Notes under the pieces: model-generated
Told to the model about the DNA's origin: nothing
Seen by the model: the letters and a program-made list of their open reading frames with translations, nothing else
The model's database searches: none
Source: Fragilaria crotonensis
Taxonomy: Eukaryota; Bacillariophyta; Fragilariophyceae; Fragilariales; Fragilariaceae
DNA length: 64,000 nucleotides
NCBI GenBank assembly: GCA_022925895.1
Contig: JAKSYS010000063.1
Coordinates: 84,965-148,964 of the forward strand
Direction of reading: 5' to 3'
Part shown: positions 22,553 through 31,589 of the stretch, in pieces
How the letters are laid out: every line of letters begins with the position of its first letter
How positions within the stretch are numbered: the stretch's first letter is position 1
Position numbers and translations under genes: made by a program

Positions 22553-22625
22553 TCTCGCTTAGCTCAGTTGGTAGAGCGCGGGACTGTTAATCCTGAGGCC
22601 ATAGGTTCGATCCCTATAGCGAGAG
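22553..22625 (+). tRNA. trnN-GUU: tRNA-Asn (GUU anticodon)
   Basis: It folds as a full cloverleaf of 73 nt. The acceptor stem is TCTCGCT with AGCGAGA. The D arm is GCTC...GAGC. The anticodon stem is CGGGA/TCCTG around the loop CTGTTAA, with GTT at 22586-22588 (positions 34-36). The T arm contains GGTTCGATCC. There is no intron and no encoded CCA. Its positions 26-40 (22578-22592) are the exact complement of the primer-binding site of retrotransposon B at 30524-30538. Confidence 0.97.
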
Positions 22626-22630
22626 TAGTA

Positions 22631-22636
22631 TTTTTT
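22631..22636 (+). terminator. RNA polymerase III terminator of the tRNA gene
   Basis: A run of six T residues starts five bases after the tRNA discriminator base, the usual pol III stop signal. Confidence 0.85.
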
Positions 22637-22894
22637 GGAAAATTCCAACTTTCGTGCCATTTTGTTGCGGGGTTTATTTACATTAACGCATTTATTGTTG
22701 AGCAGTGTGTGTGTCCTTCATGAAAGCGCTCTTTGCAAAAACGCATTGACATACCTGTATGCATAGCGAAACATAGAAATACTAGAGCAGGTGGGCTTAT
22801 TATGTATTTCACGTGAAAAGGGCAACAGTGGGTAGTCGAAGTCCTATGACAGAGGAAAATTTTGTCACTATTGTGGTTAACTTCTGTGACCTGA

Positions 22895-24206
22895 TCACGT
22901 TCCTGGAGACTGAATATGAAACTCAGCTCCATTCACTCCCATCGAGATGACGAACGGGTCGGGTGCTTCCGTTTCCACAACGCCGGGGATAAAGAGTTGG
23001 AATGCATGAAGACACATTCGTTCTGTTAAATCGTGCGGACGGTTCCCTTCATACGTTACATCACCAACGATAGGGGGCGTTCACCACCGCCATGTGGCAT
23101 CGAAGTTGATGTCGGCGTCCAGTCAAGGGCTGCAATTTCATTTTGGTAATGGGTGCAGCTTTTAGCTCGGAATGTTTCATTATTGTACATCTCGTAATGG
23201 CGAGCTTGAAGTCCAATTGTGGGTCCGTAGATTCTGCAGTTTGTTTGGAATTCGGTTGAATAACCATCGCGAAGTCAGTGGGATGCTGCGCAAGAGCAGT
23301 ATTAATGTAGAACACATTTTCATCCTCGTCTTCTTCCAGGCGAAATACGGAGGGTAACTCCAACAGCTTCTCCGAGTCATTCTGAATTTCATTATCGTCC
23401 TGCAAGGACTGATTATAAACCTTCGATGCTTCTTCGAACACAATCCTCCATCCTTCATTTCTCTTAACTTCACCCCACGACATGCCAATCATGAGGGTTC
23501 TGTCCTGCACTGAAATTTGCTCTTCGACTCGTTGCATCATGTCAGAATCTCTTGGTCGCTTGCCACCCCTCCCTGCAAAATTTTTCCACTTCATGAATAT
23601 GGCCGACGGCGGTTGAAAGCCTTTGAACGTCTTTCGGTGCGCCTTGCGCCGATCTGCCAACTGCTGATCAAAAATTCGAATTTGACGATACAAGTCCTGC
23701 TGCGATATGCCTGCCAATGTCTGGCACGTTGTTGTTGTTGCTGTCGACGTCACCATCACATGAGAATGCACCAATGCTAAGTAAACCTTTTGAGTCGATC
23801 GGTTACGAAAGGCCTGACAGGCCCGGCCGGCAGCACTCCGATTGCGACCCACAAGTAGAGCTCCAGATGTGGCATAATCGAGTTGATGGCATGGGCGGAG
23901 TTCTGCATCCTTGAGATCATTCGATTTGGCAAGCTTAGATATAAGATCCATAAGATTCGTATCATTTCGTATCGACTTGGGTGGATACCAATACGTCAAA
24001 AGCTTGTGAACCGTGGCAGGGTAGTCACCATCCATTCGTAAATCTGGGGGTTTGTTGAGTATCAGGTAGTCGTCCGTTTCCAACAAAATGATGGAGCGAT
24101 CGATAACGTTCAGGAGATCAGCAAGCGAGCAGCGAGCTGGTGAGCCCCAACAGGGGCTGTCAACTGCATCATCATCGGTTGCTGTGCCTCTCATTTTATT
24201 TTCCAT
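22895..24206 (-). CDS. RluA-family RNA pseudouridine synthase, with one apparent frameshift
   Basis: The first frame (24206 down to 23061) has 381 residues. The N-terminal PILNKPP-like start is YLILNKPPDLRMDG. The catalytic motif HQLDYATSGALL has Asp110, and TGRRHQLRCHM lies near residue 365. That frame then stops. A run of five G on the plus strand (23073-23077) marks a one-base shift. In the other frame the family motif continues as PIVGDVTYEG, then LTERMCLHAFQLFIP, ending at the stop at 22895-22897. With one base fewer in the run, the gene would be of normal RluA/RPUSD type and complete. It converts uridine to pseudouridine in RNA. A long insert of about 200 residues separates the catalytic and RRHQLR motifs, rich in charged residues. 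The frameshift may be a sequence error or an inactivating mutation. Confidence 0.82.
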
Positions 24207-24711
24207 GAGTGCTGTGTTGCTGTATCACTCCGAGTACTGTAGAACAGGTACTGTATGTGAAAACCAAGTCGCCAAATCTCATCCCTTGTTGCTTGTGATT
24301 TACGATGTTTGGACCTATTATGTTAACGGGAATGCTCCATCACAGTTCACAGACGCAATAGCGACGAGGAGACTAGGTATTCAATTGCGAATCTGATCAG
24401 CAGAGTCGGGTTCGAGATGACAGAGGAGGATAAATGCATGTTCGACATCGGACCTTTAATATTGGATGCGATAGCGGGAGTGCAGTACCTTGTACAAGCA
24501 TGGGTTGGCGGAAGTGTATTGGCAGTACTCTAGCAGTTGTACAGCTGTACGCACAGTAACAGGACAATGTACCAGTACCAGTACTATGTACTGAGTACTG
24601 AGTACTACAATGTCGGCATTGATGTGCAACCAACAGTCGTTGACTTCTTTCCATGCCAATAATGGCGACGTGAAGGCATAATCTAGTCAAGTCAACTCCA
24701 AACTCCGAACA
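24207..24711. other. Intergenic region
   Basis: No gene is supported. There are palindromic words GTACTGAGTACTGAGTACT near 24586-24605 and CCAGTACCAGTACT. It separates two minus-strand genes. Confidence 0.6.
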
Positions 24712-25605
24712 TCACGCATATAGTCCTCCAAGAAGTTTCCGCTCCTCATCATTGAAGTTCTCTCTCATCATTTGATCCAAGAGATCAGCTTGTTCGTCAG
24801 AAAGAAGCTCGTCCCATTCGCCGACACTACCTTTCCGTATAAATGGAGGGTGTTCTTTAGGTCGTTCACTGCAGAACCGAGAGGGGTCCTTCTTCATGCT
24901 CTCGAGCGAAGAATGCAGCAAAATCTGGTCCATTATATCACCTTCTTGACGTAGCCTTTCCGGATACGTATTTGGATCCAAAAACTCGGCCAACGATAAA
25001 ACTCCAGCTCTCGTGTCCCGACGCAAATCTTCATACGTTAAAAAGAGAACATTTGGGTCGTCCTTGTGATCATACCAAGACCGAAGTGTAGTAAAGTAAT
25101 CGCCAAAGTCAACTTTCCCGTGAAGGAACAAATCAAAGAAAACGTCAAACCGTCCCTCACTAAAATCATAGTGTTTGACAAAACCTCGAGTGTGATGAAA
25201 GAACGAGACGACACAGTCTTTCGGGTTGCGAGCCACGAAAATGTATTTCGCCTTGGGGTTTTGGGGAGTCATTCCGAATGGGAGATGTGTCTTGATAAGT
25301 CGGAAGCCACGGAATAGCGGTGCTCTGGAACAGAATTCGTTTCCGACTTCTTCCAAGTGAGGGAAAACAAAATCCATTTTCTCGTCCGCGGCTAGGGGCT
25401 TTCCGTCGTTTAGAATAAGGTACACCAAGTGTTGCATCCATGTCGTTCCACACTTCGGATACGTCACCACAAACACATCGTTTGGTTGTGCTTCGTACCG
25501 TAGACCGTTGGTAAAGCCCTGGACTGGGAATCCTTTGGGCAGAAGGAACCCATCGTGGTCAGTGTAACTAGGGCGCAATACGTCGTCTTTGTGTCCTGCG
25601 CTCAT
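24712..25605 (-). CDS. Cytosolic-type sulfotransferase (PAPS-dependent)
   Basis: The product has 297 residues, the standard length for a soluble SULT. The PAPS 5'-phosphosulfate loop is YPKCGTTWMQ (residues 49-58). The catalytic His is in KTHLPFG (His107). The 3'-phosphate motif is ARNPKDCVVSFFHH (about 125-138), and the C-terminal PAPS loop is RKGSVGEWDE. No signal peptide or transmembrane segment is visible, so it is probably cytosolic. It transfers sulfate from PAPS to a hydroxyl of a small acceptor, which cannot be predicted; sterols and phenolics are known substrates of the family. The start is the ATG at 25605. It is divergent from the DDX47 gene, 392 bp away. Confidence 0.9.
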   Translation of the reverse strand: MSAGHKDDVLRPSYTDHDGFLLPKGFPVQGFTNGLRYEAQPNDVFVVTYPKCGTTWMQHLVYLILNDGKPLAADEKMDFVFPHLEEVGNEFCSRAPLFRGFRLIKTHLPFGMTPQNPKAKYIFVARNPKDCVVSFFHHTRGFVKHYDFSEGRFDVFFDLFLHGKVDFGDYFTTLRSWYDHKDDPNVLFLTYEDLRRDTRAGVLSLAEFLDPNTYPERLRQEGDIMDQILLHSSLESMKKDPSRFCSERPKEHPPFIRKGSVGEWDELLSDEQADLLDQMMRENFNDEERKLLGGLYA

Positions 25606-25997
25606 CAAGCATCTACCTCGTCATCCGTCGGGTTTAGACTTACAATGTTGAGGGAATGTGTGAATGGACAGTGGACGTCCCTCTTCGAAACTTGGAACAC
25701 GCACTGGCAGAGTCACCTTCCGCGTCTTGTGGTGGCAAAATCGAGATTTTGTGAATGCAGTGCCAATCGGTGAGTCAGTTGATCCTGTCTGTTCGTCTGC
25801 CGTGGATTGGTTTTTATAATTTTTTTTGACGTAAAGAAAAGATCTGAGAGGAATAAGGAATCCAAATGGAATTTTGGTTCAATAGCATTGTTGGAAGTCC
25901 ATGAGGAACATTCTGGGCCAATGAATTTCTCCTCCACCTCGTTTTCCCCAAGAATTCTGTATAGACATTCAAAACGTGCCACCACACCGTCGCCACC
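25606..25997. promoter_or_regulatory. Shared intergenic region between divergent genes
   Basis: This 392-bp gap must contain the promoters of both the sulfotransferase (-) and DDX47 (+) genes. No TATA box or known motif was identified with confidence. The DDX47 start has a strong context, GCCACCATGG. Confidence 0.4.
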
Positions 25998-27593
25998 ATG
26001 GGACCAAACAAGATCAAGGAGAAGAAGATGCATCCCGTGCTTGACAGCAACCCTGGACCTTCCGAAAAGGATAAGAAATCGGAGAATAGAGCAGGGGATG
26101 ATAATGATAAGAAGAGGGAAAAGGAGGATGAAACGGCGAGTGTCGTCGATGACGACGAGGACGAAGAGGAAGGCATCATGACAACGGCCACCTTCGAGTC
26201 TCTCGGTGTTGTGGAGCCTTTGTGTCTCGCTGCGCAAAAGATGGGATGGAAGGTTGCCTCGAGAATTCAGGCTCAAGTACTCCCACATGCTCTCGAAGGA
26301 AAGGATATTGTCGGACTCGCTGAGACGGGATCGGGAAAGACAGGGGCTTTTTGTATACCGATTCTGCAGGAGCTACTTGCCAATCCAGTCAGAGGGGCTG
26401 TATATGCTGTCATATTGGCACCAACACGCGAGTTGGCCTTTCAGATTCACGAAGTAGTCGAAGGTTTGGGTATCGCAATGGGAGTTAATTCTGTCTGCAT
26501 TGTGGGTGGAGTTGATATTGCTACTCAGAGTATTGCATTGGCACGCAACCCTCACGTCGTCGTTGCAACACCGGGAAGATTGGTGGATCACTTGACGCAC
26601 ACCAAAGGTTTTCATCTGCGAAAAGTTCGTTACCTTATTATGGATGAGGCTGATCGAATGTTATCATTAGACTTTGAGCAAGAACTCAACCAGATCCTCG
26701 ATGTTATGCCGGATTCGACAGCGGGTCGACGAACCATGCTCTTCAGTGCTACAATGACTTCGAAAGTTGAGAAACTGCAGCGCGCCTCACTCCACAACCC
26801 CGTCCGAGTCGAGGTATCAACCAAGTTTCAAACGCCAAAGAAGCTCCTGCAAAGTTATCTTTTCATCCCAGCCAAGTACAAGGACTGCTACTTGACCTAC
26901 CTAGTGAACGAACATGCAGGTCAATCCATGCTTGTTTTCGGTGCAACTTGTAACAATGTTCAAAGACTGGCTCTCATGTTGCGAAACCTCGGGTTCCCTG
27001 CAGTTTGTCTTCACGGCCAAATGAGTCAACCGAAACGCCTCGGCGCTCTCAACAAGTTCAAGAGTGGCGATCGCGAGATTCTCATCTGTACAGATGTGGC
27101 TGCGAGAGGTTTGGACATCCCCTCCGTTGATGTTGTCATTAATTTTGATTTGCCAGGACACGGGAAGGATTACATTCACCGAGTGGGTCGCACAGCTCGT
27201 GCTGGTCGATCTGGGAAAGCCATTGCAATGGTGACTCAGTACGATGTCGAAGTATATCAGCGTTTGGAAGGTCTACTGGGTAAGAAATTGCCAGAGCTCA
27301 AGCTTGACGAAGAAACCGTACTGGTTCTCTTAGAGCGCGTCAGCGAAGCACAGAGACTTGCGACAAGAGAGCTCAAGGAACAATTGGCAGCCATGGGAAA
27401 CAAGGGGGGAGGAAGACGAAAGCGAGGCACAGAAGATGATGGCGGAGAAGGTGACGAAATGGAGAAACTGGTGCAACGCGAGTTGAAGAAAGGATACGCA
27501 GGCGGTAGTGGCGGCCGAGGTGGAGCACTCCCGAATCAACGAGGATTCGCTGGAAAACAGAAACCAAACCACAAAAAGCAGAAGCGGAAGTGA
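25998..27593 (+). CDS. DDX47: DEAD-box RNA helicase, DDX47/Rrp3 type
   Basis: The product has 531 residues in one exon. A charged, acidic N-terminus (1-62) leads into the Q motif (FESLGVVEPL, Gln91). Walker A is AETGSGKT at 108-115, motif Ia PTRELA, motif II DEAD at 216-219, motif III SAT at 250-252, and motif VI HRVGRTARAGR at 394-404. The tail is Gly/Lys/Arg-rich (GGSGGRGG then KKQKRK). The signature GLAETGSGKTGAF and the spacing after the Q motif fit Rrp3/DDX47, which acts in the nucleolus in early 18S rRNA processing. The basic end could be a nuclear localisation signal. The family is certain; the orthology is inferred from these motifs. Confidence 0.93.
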   Translation: MGPNKIKEKKMHPVLDSNPGPSEKDKKSENRAGDDNDKKREKEDETASVVDDDEDEEEGIMTTATFESLGVVEPLCLAAQKMGWKVASRIQAQVLPHALEGKDIVGLAETGSGKTGAFCIPILQELLANPVRGAVYAVILAPTRELAFQIHEVVEGLGIAMGVNSVCIVGGVDIATQSIALARNPHVVVATPGRLVDHLTHTKGFHLRKVRYLIMDEADRMLSLDFEQELNQILDVMPDSTAGRRTMLFSATMTSKVEKLQRASLHNPVRVEVSTKFQTPKKLLQSYLFIPAKYKDCYLTYLVNEHAGQSMLVFGATCNNVQRLALMLRNLGFPAVCLHGQMSQPKRLGALNKFKSGDREILICTDVAARGLDIPSVDVVINFDLPGHGKDYIHRVGRTARAGRSGKAIAMVTQYDVEVYQRLEGLLGKKLPELKLDEETVLVLLERVSEAQRLATRELKEQLAAMGNKGGGRRKRGTEDDGGEGDEMEKLVQRELKKGYAGGSGGRGGALPNQRGFAGKQKPNHKKQKRK

Positions 27594-28145
27594 GACTCAA
27601 GCTTCATTGGTTGAAACGAAATTTGCGTTTGGTCGATCTAGTCGTAGTCATCAGATTCATTTCTTTTATGCATAGCGAATCAGAGGACATCTAGAAGTCC
27701 TTCTCATGCTCTTGGGCCGTGTGCCGTCTCCACCTCTCTTCCGTCTTCCGACTAAGTGAACCAGTATTGCACGTTTTACTCCGACTACAACTCTGGTAGG
27801 GGTAGTACAAAGTTGGAAGAAGGACCGCGACAAATGTACATTAAGTGTTTCCAGTTAAAAACGCCCTGAACCCACTAAAAACGCCGAGATGTTTGCGACG
27901 TGGAATGAACGTCAACATTGGAAAGTAAAATTCAAACTTTCTGGGCCAAGCAAGTGCCGTTCCAATCAATTTCTATAAATGACTGATGTCACATCGAAAC
28001 AACGTTTAACTGCCGCAACTGACACCCAGCCATACACGGCGATCAGCACTCCTGGCCGAGCAACAGTCCTCATCTCATGGCCACTATCAAAGCTGTCCTG
28101 GCAAAGGCAACCCCTCCCACCATCCATCGCCAGAGTCACCTGTTA
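27594..28145. other. Intergenic region between convergent genes
   Basis: It holds the 3' flanks of DDX47 and the secreted protease. No gene, RNA or repeat is supported. Confidence 0.6.
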
Positions 28146-29441
28146 TCAATTGACTGTAGACGGTTTCACTGATGGTTTTGTTGTTGGCCTTGCGGATGGT
28201 TTTGTTGTTGGCCTTGCGGATGGTTTTGTCGTTGGCCTTGCGAATGGTTTTGTTGTGGGCCTTGCGGATGGTTTTGTTGTGGGCTTTGCGGATGGTTTTG
28301 TTGTGGGCTTTGCGGTTGGTTTTGTTGTGGGCTTTGCGGATGGTTTTGTTGTGGGCCTTGCGGATGGCTTCGTTGTGGGCCTTGCTGATGGTTTTGCAGT
28401 CGTTGGCCTCAGCGAAGGCTTCGTACTCGACGGCTTCACGGATGGCTTAGAAGTCACTGGCTGCTTCGCCGTAGGCTTGGAGGTTGTTGGCTTAAACGAT
28501 GGCTTGAATGTTGTTGGTTTCACGGAAGGTTTGGACACTGTAGGGGCTGCAGTAGGTTTGACGCTGATACCTGTACAAGCAAAAGGTTTGCTGTCGCTCA
28601 ACTGGCATATTTGATCATCTATCCATTGCGCAAAGAATGACACTCTCGTAAACCCCAGCGGGGCATCCGTCAATCCGCATAACAAGTTTGGTCGAAAGGA
28701 TGTAATACCCACTTGAACATCAAGATCCGAAGTTTTGCCAATCACCGTCAGCGGACCACCAGAATCGCCACTACAGGGACCTTTGAATCCACCAGCGCAC
28801 AACATAGTATCCTGTACAATCGCGACTGGTGCGTAGGAAGCTGCGCACGTTTCATAGGAAACCGTCTTGATGGCAACCTCCAACAGATAGTCGGGAGACG
28901 AGGTCAAATCGGAGTTATTCTTCCCGAGCCCTATTGCTGTCACCGACGCACCAGTGGCAGGTGTGGAGAGGACCTTGTTGATCTTGACCAGTGGCACTCC
29001 CGTGACAGGGAGGTTAAGCTTGAGGAGGGCCACATCATTCCGCCTTGTGCTCTTCGAAAAGTTGTATGAAGGATGCAAGACAAAGTCCACGATATCTCTC
29101 TTGTATTGGCACTTGGACGACTCACGGCTAGTAGCATTCACGCAAGCCGTGATACGGCTTACAGGATATGCAAACCCCGAGAAACAATGGGCTGCCGACA
29201 AGACCATATCTGGAGCAATCAAGCTCCCCCCACAAGAAAGGATGTTGCCCGAAGTCAAAACTATCAGCAGGTAAGTGTAGTAGGGATATCGTGTTGCATT
29301 TGCAACCGCGCCTCCGATGATCCGATTCTCCAAGTTTCTCCCGGTAGACCGCTGCAATGCGTTGGATTGATGCCGTACGGCTGACCCTAGGTGCCCTCCA
29401 AGTAGGAGAACAACAACTGCTACGATGCCGCTTTTCTTCAT
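28146..29441 (-). CDS. Secreted S1-family serine protease with a KPT-rich repeat tail
   Basis: The product has 431 residues. Residues 1-22 form a signal peptide (MKKSGIVAVVVLLLGGHLGSA). Activation at NR|IIGG (residue 41) would release the mature enzyme. The catalytic triad is His85 (SAAHCFSG), Asp136 (RRNDVALLKL) and Ser227 (GPCSGDSGGPL). The S1-pocket position six residues before the Ser is Gly, not the Asp of trypsin, so Arg/Lys specificity is not expected and chymotrypsin- or elastase-like cleavage is more likely. Residues 295-431 are repeats of about eight residues (KPSARPTT), a likely O-glycosylated or wall-associated stalk of a kind common in diatom secreted proteins. It probably acts outside the cell. 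Confidence 0.88.
   Translation of the reverse strand: MKKSGIVAVVVLLLGGHLGSAVRHQSNALQRSTGRNLENRIIGGAVANATRYPYYTYLLIVLTSGNILSCGGSLIAPDMVLSAAHCFSGFAYPVSRITACVNATSRESSKCQYKRDIVDFVLHPSYNFSKSTRRNDVALLKLNLPVTGVPLVKINKVLSTPATGASVTAIGLGKNNSDLTSSPDYLLEVAIKTVSYETCAASYAPVAIVQDTMLCAGGFKGPCSGDSGGPLTVIGKTSDLDVQVGITSFRPNLLCGLTDAPLGFTRVSFFAQWIDDQICQLSDSKPFACTGISVKPTAAPTVSKPSVKPTTFKPSFKPTTSKPTAKQPVTSKPSVKPSSTKPSLRPTTAKPSARPTTKPSARPTTKPSAKPTTKPTAKPTTKPSAKPTTKPSARPTTKPFARPTTKPSARPTTKPSARPTTKPSVKPSTVN
28150..28560 (-). repeat. 24-bp tandem repeat encoding KPSARPTT units
   Basis: The plus strand shows about ten copies of a unit near GGTTTTGTTGTTGGCCTTGC. It is most regular from 28170 to 28400 and more diverged further on. 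The unit is a multiple of three, so length changes keep the protease frame. Confidence 0.9.
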
Positions 29442-30015
29442 CGTTGTCGTTGCTCTGTTACGAAGAGAGATTGTGAATCATAGTTGGTGGAAGTTGAGTG
29501 GGTCTATTCGGTTGGACTGTTTCGGTCGTACCAAGTCGAAGTTCGCTTTCAGTTACATAATGTGACAAGTGGTTAGCACATGCCTGGATCCATCGAAAAA
29601 TTCGTCGATGGACGTGTGCGCGGACGATATCATAGATTGCGGATGGAACATCGAACAGAAAAAAATCGCTTAACGTTCTTGCCACGAACACGACCCAAGA
29701 CCCAACTTGTGCAACTGAAAGCCGTCGGAAGCACACAGTGAACAGTACCGGTAGCACAATACTCTCCTTGTGAAGATGCTAGTGTATGGTGTATGTGTAT
29801 ACGCACTCTTGGCTAGACTATGACATACAGCTACATGTACCTGGGTATGTACAGTACCTGGTACCACAAGTGTTCCGACCACACGCCGCACGCCGGAACC
29901 TCTGAACTCTGAACCATGGAGTTGCTACTGTACCTGAACAGCAATACCTGGTACCACGTACCGTACTTTCCTTGAAACAGACATACGACATACGACGTAT
30001 AATACACCAGGGCCA
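29442..30015. other. Intergenic region upstream of the protease
   Basis: No gene is supported. The right half is dense in words such as GTACCTGGTACC (29837-29866, 29940-29965). It must hold the protease promoter, and it ends at the CACAT target site of element A. Confidence 0.55.
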
Positions 30016-30020
30016 CACAT

Positions 30021-30233
30021 TGTTGGAGGTGCAGTGAAACGAGCTGACGGCCGCGGGACTGACGGGCCAGATTATGAAGAGATTACCGACGTACTAAAGG
30101 AAAGTACGAGAGAGACGTGGGCGGACGTAGTAAGGAAAGGTGTGGACGCGGGCAGCGAACGTATTCGTAGAGCGAATAAGAACGTGGTTTCGAGAGATCA
30201 TTCTCTCGAAACAATTCCGTTAGCGAAGTGAGT
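30021..30233 (+). repeat. 5' LTR of A, left part
   Basis: This is the first 213 bp of the LTR, identical in layout to 42982-43194. It contains the hairpin TTTCGAGAGA-TCAT-TCTCTCGAAA (30188-30211) and a reading frame matching the end of Pol. The last five bases TGAGT are the target site of B. Confidence 0.93.
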
Positions 30234-30523
30234 TGACAAAACCCTACTTGACTACTGGTATGGTTGAGCTGGTATTGGGTACTGTATGCTTGAATACTGT
30301 ACTACTGTCTGTTTCCTGACACGATACTACATTCTACACACATGGTATGTTTTCTACACAGTTTCTACATGCTTCAGATTATGGAAATCCTACGATTAAA
30401 TTATAATTATTGTTGTTGCGAAATCGATACAAGTACCATCGGTAGATTGTTCGGATTGATCACCCGTTTCAATCTATCATACCACTGTTTTCCCTGTTTT
30501 GTACCGTTGTTTGCTCGCTGTTA
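30234..30523 (+). repeat. 5' LTR of B
   Basis: Length is 290 bp. Compare with 37098-37386, which differs only by CAAGTACC against AAGTACC and by CCC against CCCC. It begins TG and ends TA. Confidence 0.95.
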
Positions 30524-30538
30524 GATTAACAGTCCCGC
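30524..30538 (+). promoter_or_regulatory. Primer-binding site of B, complementary to a tRNA-Asn half
   Basis: GATTAACAGTCCCGC starts directly after the LTR. It is the exact reverse complement of 22578-22592, which is positions 26-40 of the tRNA-Asn(GUU) gene in this window. Complementarity stops at both ends there. The site is in the anticodon arm, not the tRNA 3' end, so priming by a cleaved 5' half of the tRNA is implied. Drosophila copia uses a half-tRNA in this way. Confidence 0.85.
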
Positions 30539-31170
30539 ATTGCTTGTCTTTAACCCGAGAAAGCAAGCGATTTGGTCCATTTGAAGGCCTCAAGTGGATT
30601 TGGTTGCGTTGTGAAAACGTCGTTTGTCGAATCGGCGTATTAAAGTGCTAAGTAGCACCTGCCGTCCCTGTCGTTTTGCGAAGGTTCGAGGCATTCGTGT
30701 GATCTGCATTGAAGCAGATCAGTGTGACCGTCATTGAGACGAATATCGACGCTTTGTTTAGCGGAAAAGGACCATTGTCGCTGGCCCTTCATCGAACGAG
30801 TTCGGAAAGCCAGTTGAAACGGGGTTGTTCTGATTCCAACTGGTACTGACGTTCCTGTGTTCTGACGTACGAGTCGTATATTTCCTAAGTAACGAGGAAG
30901 ATTTGGTCCGAAGTTCCGAAGATTCGGGAAGAAGATTCTTCGGAGATTCGCAATTTGTCACGATTCCCTAAGTAATTTGGACGAGATTTGGTCAAAGGTC
31001 CGAAGATTCGAGATTCAGATTCGTTGAAGATTCTGAGAGTCACCGAGATCCGGAGAGAGAACAAGAATCTTCTGCAACTTCAAGGTCTGTCGGTCAGCCG
31101 GTTTTCCAGATCGAATCTAAGGTCTGTCCTGTGTCCAAAGTTTTTCGACGTCTGTCTGTCCAACGTCATT

Positions 31171-31308
31171 TGAGTCGAGTCGGATCGGAAGTCAACGTCC
31201 GTCCGTCATCCCATTTTGAGTCGAGTCGGATCGGAAGTCAACGTCCGTCCGTCATCCCATTTTGAGTCGAGTCGGATCGGAAGTCAACGTCCGTCCGTCA
31301 TCCCATTT
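31171..31308 (+). repeat. Three 46-bp tandem repeats in the B leader
   Basis: Unit begins TGAGTCGAGTCGGATCGGAA at 31171, 31217 and 31263, in near-identical copies. It lies in the untranslated region before gag, where a packaging or transcription signal could sit; this is inference. Confidence 0.85.
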
Positions 31309-31589
31309 TGATTCGAGACTAACCGTCCGTCTGTCATCCGTTTTTTGGTTACTGAACTTGTTAGTTTTGTGAGTTCGCAATCCGGTGTATTCCGTGGCAT
31401 TGAGACATCAAGCTCCTTTCCTTCAGAAACTTATCACAGTCACCTGCAAGAGGTTCTCAACACAGTTGAGTGAATCGAACCACGTGTCTAACTGTGTAGG
31501 TCCTGCTCGATTGGTGGTTGGTGGTTTGTCCGTCTGTCATCCGTTTTTTGCGAGCTGCATCCCTGACCGGTCTAGCTACCCCTGTTAAG

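Noticed and set aside
28172-28450. Plus-strand frame rich in Leu/Met/Trp repeats opposite the protease tail
   Set aside because: It is the antisense shadow of the 24-bp KPT repeat, not a real membrane protein.
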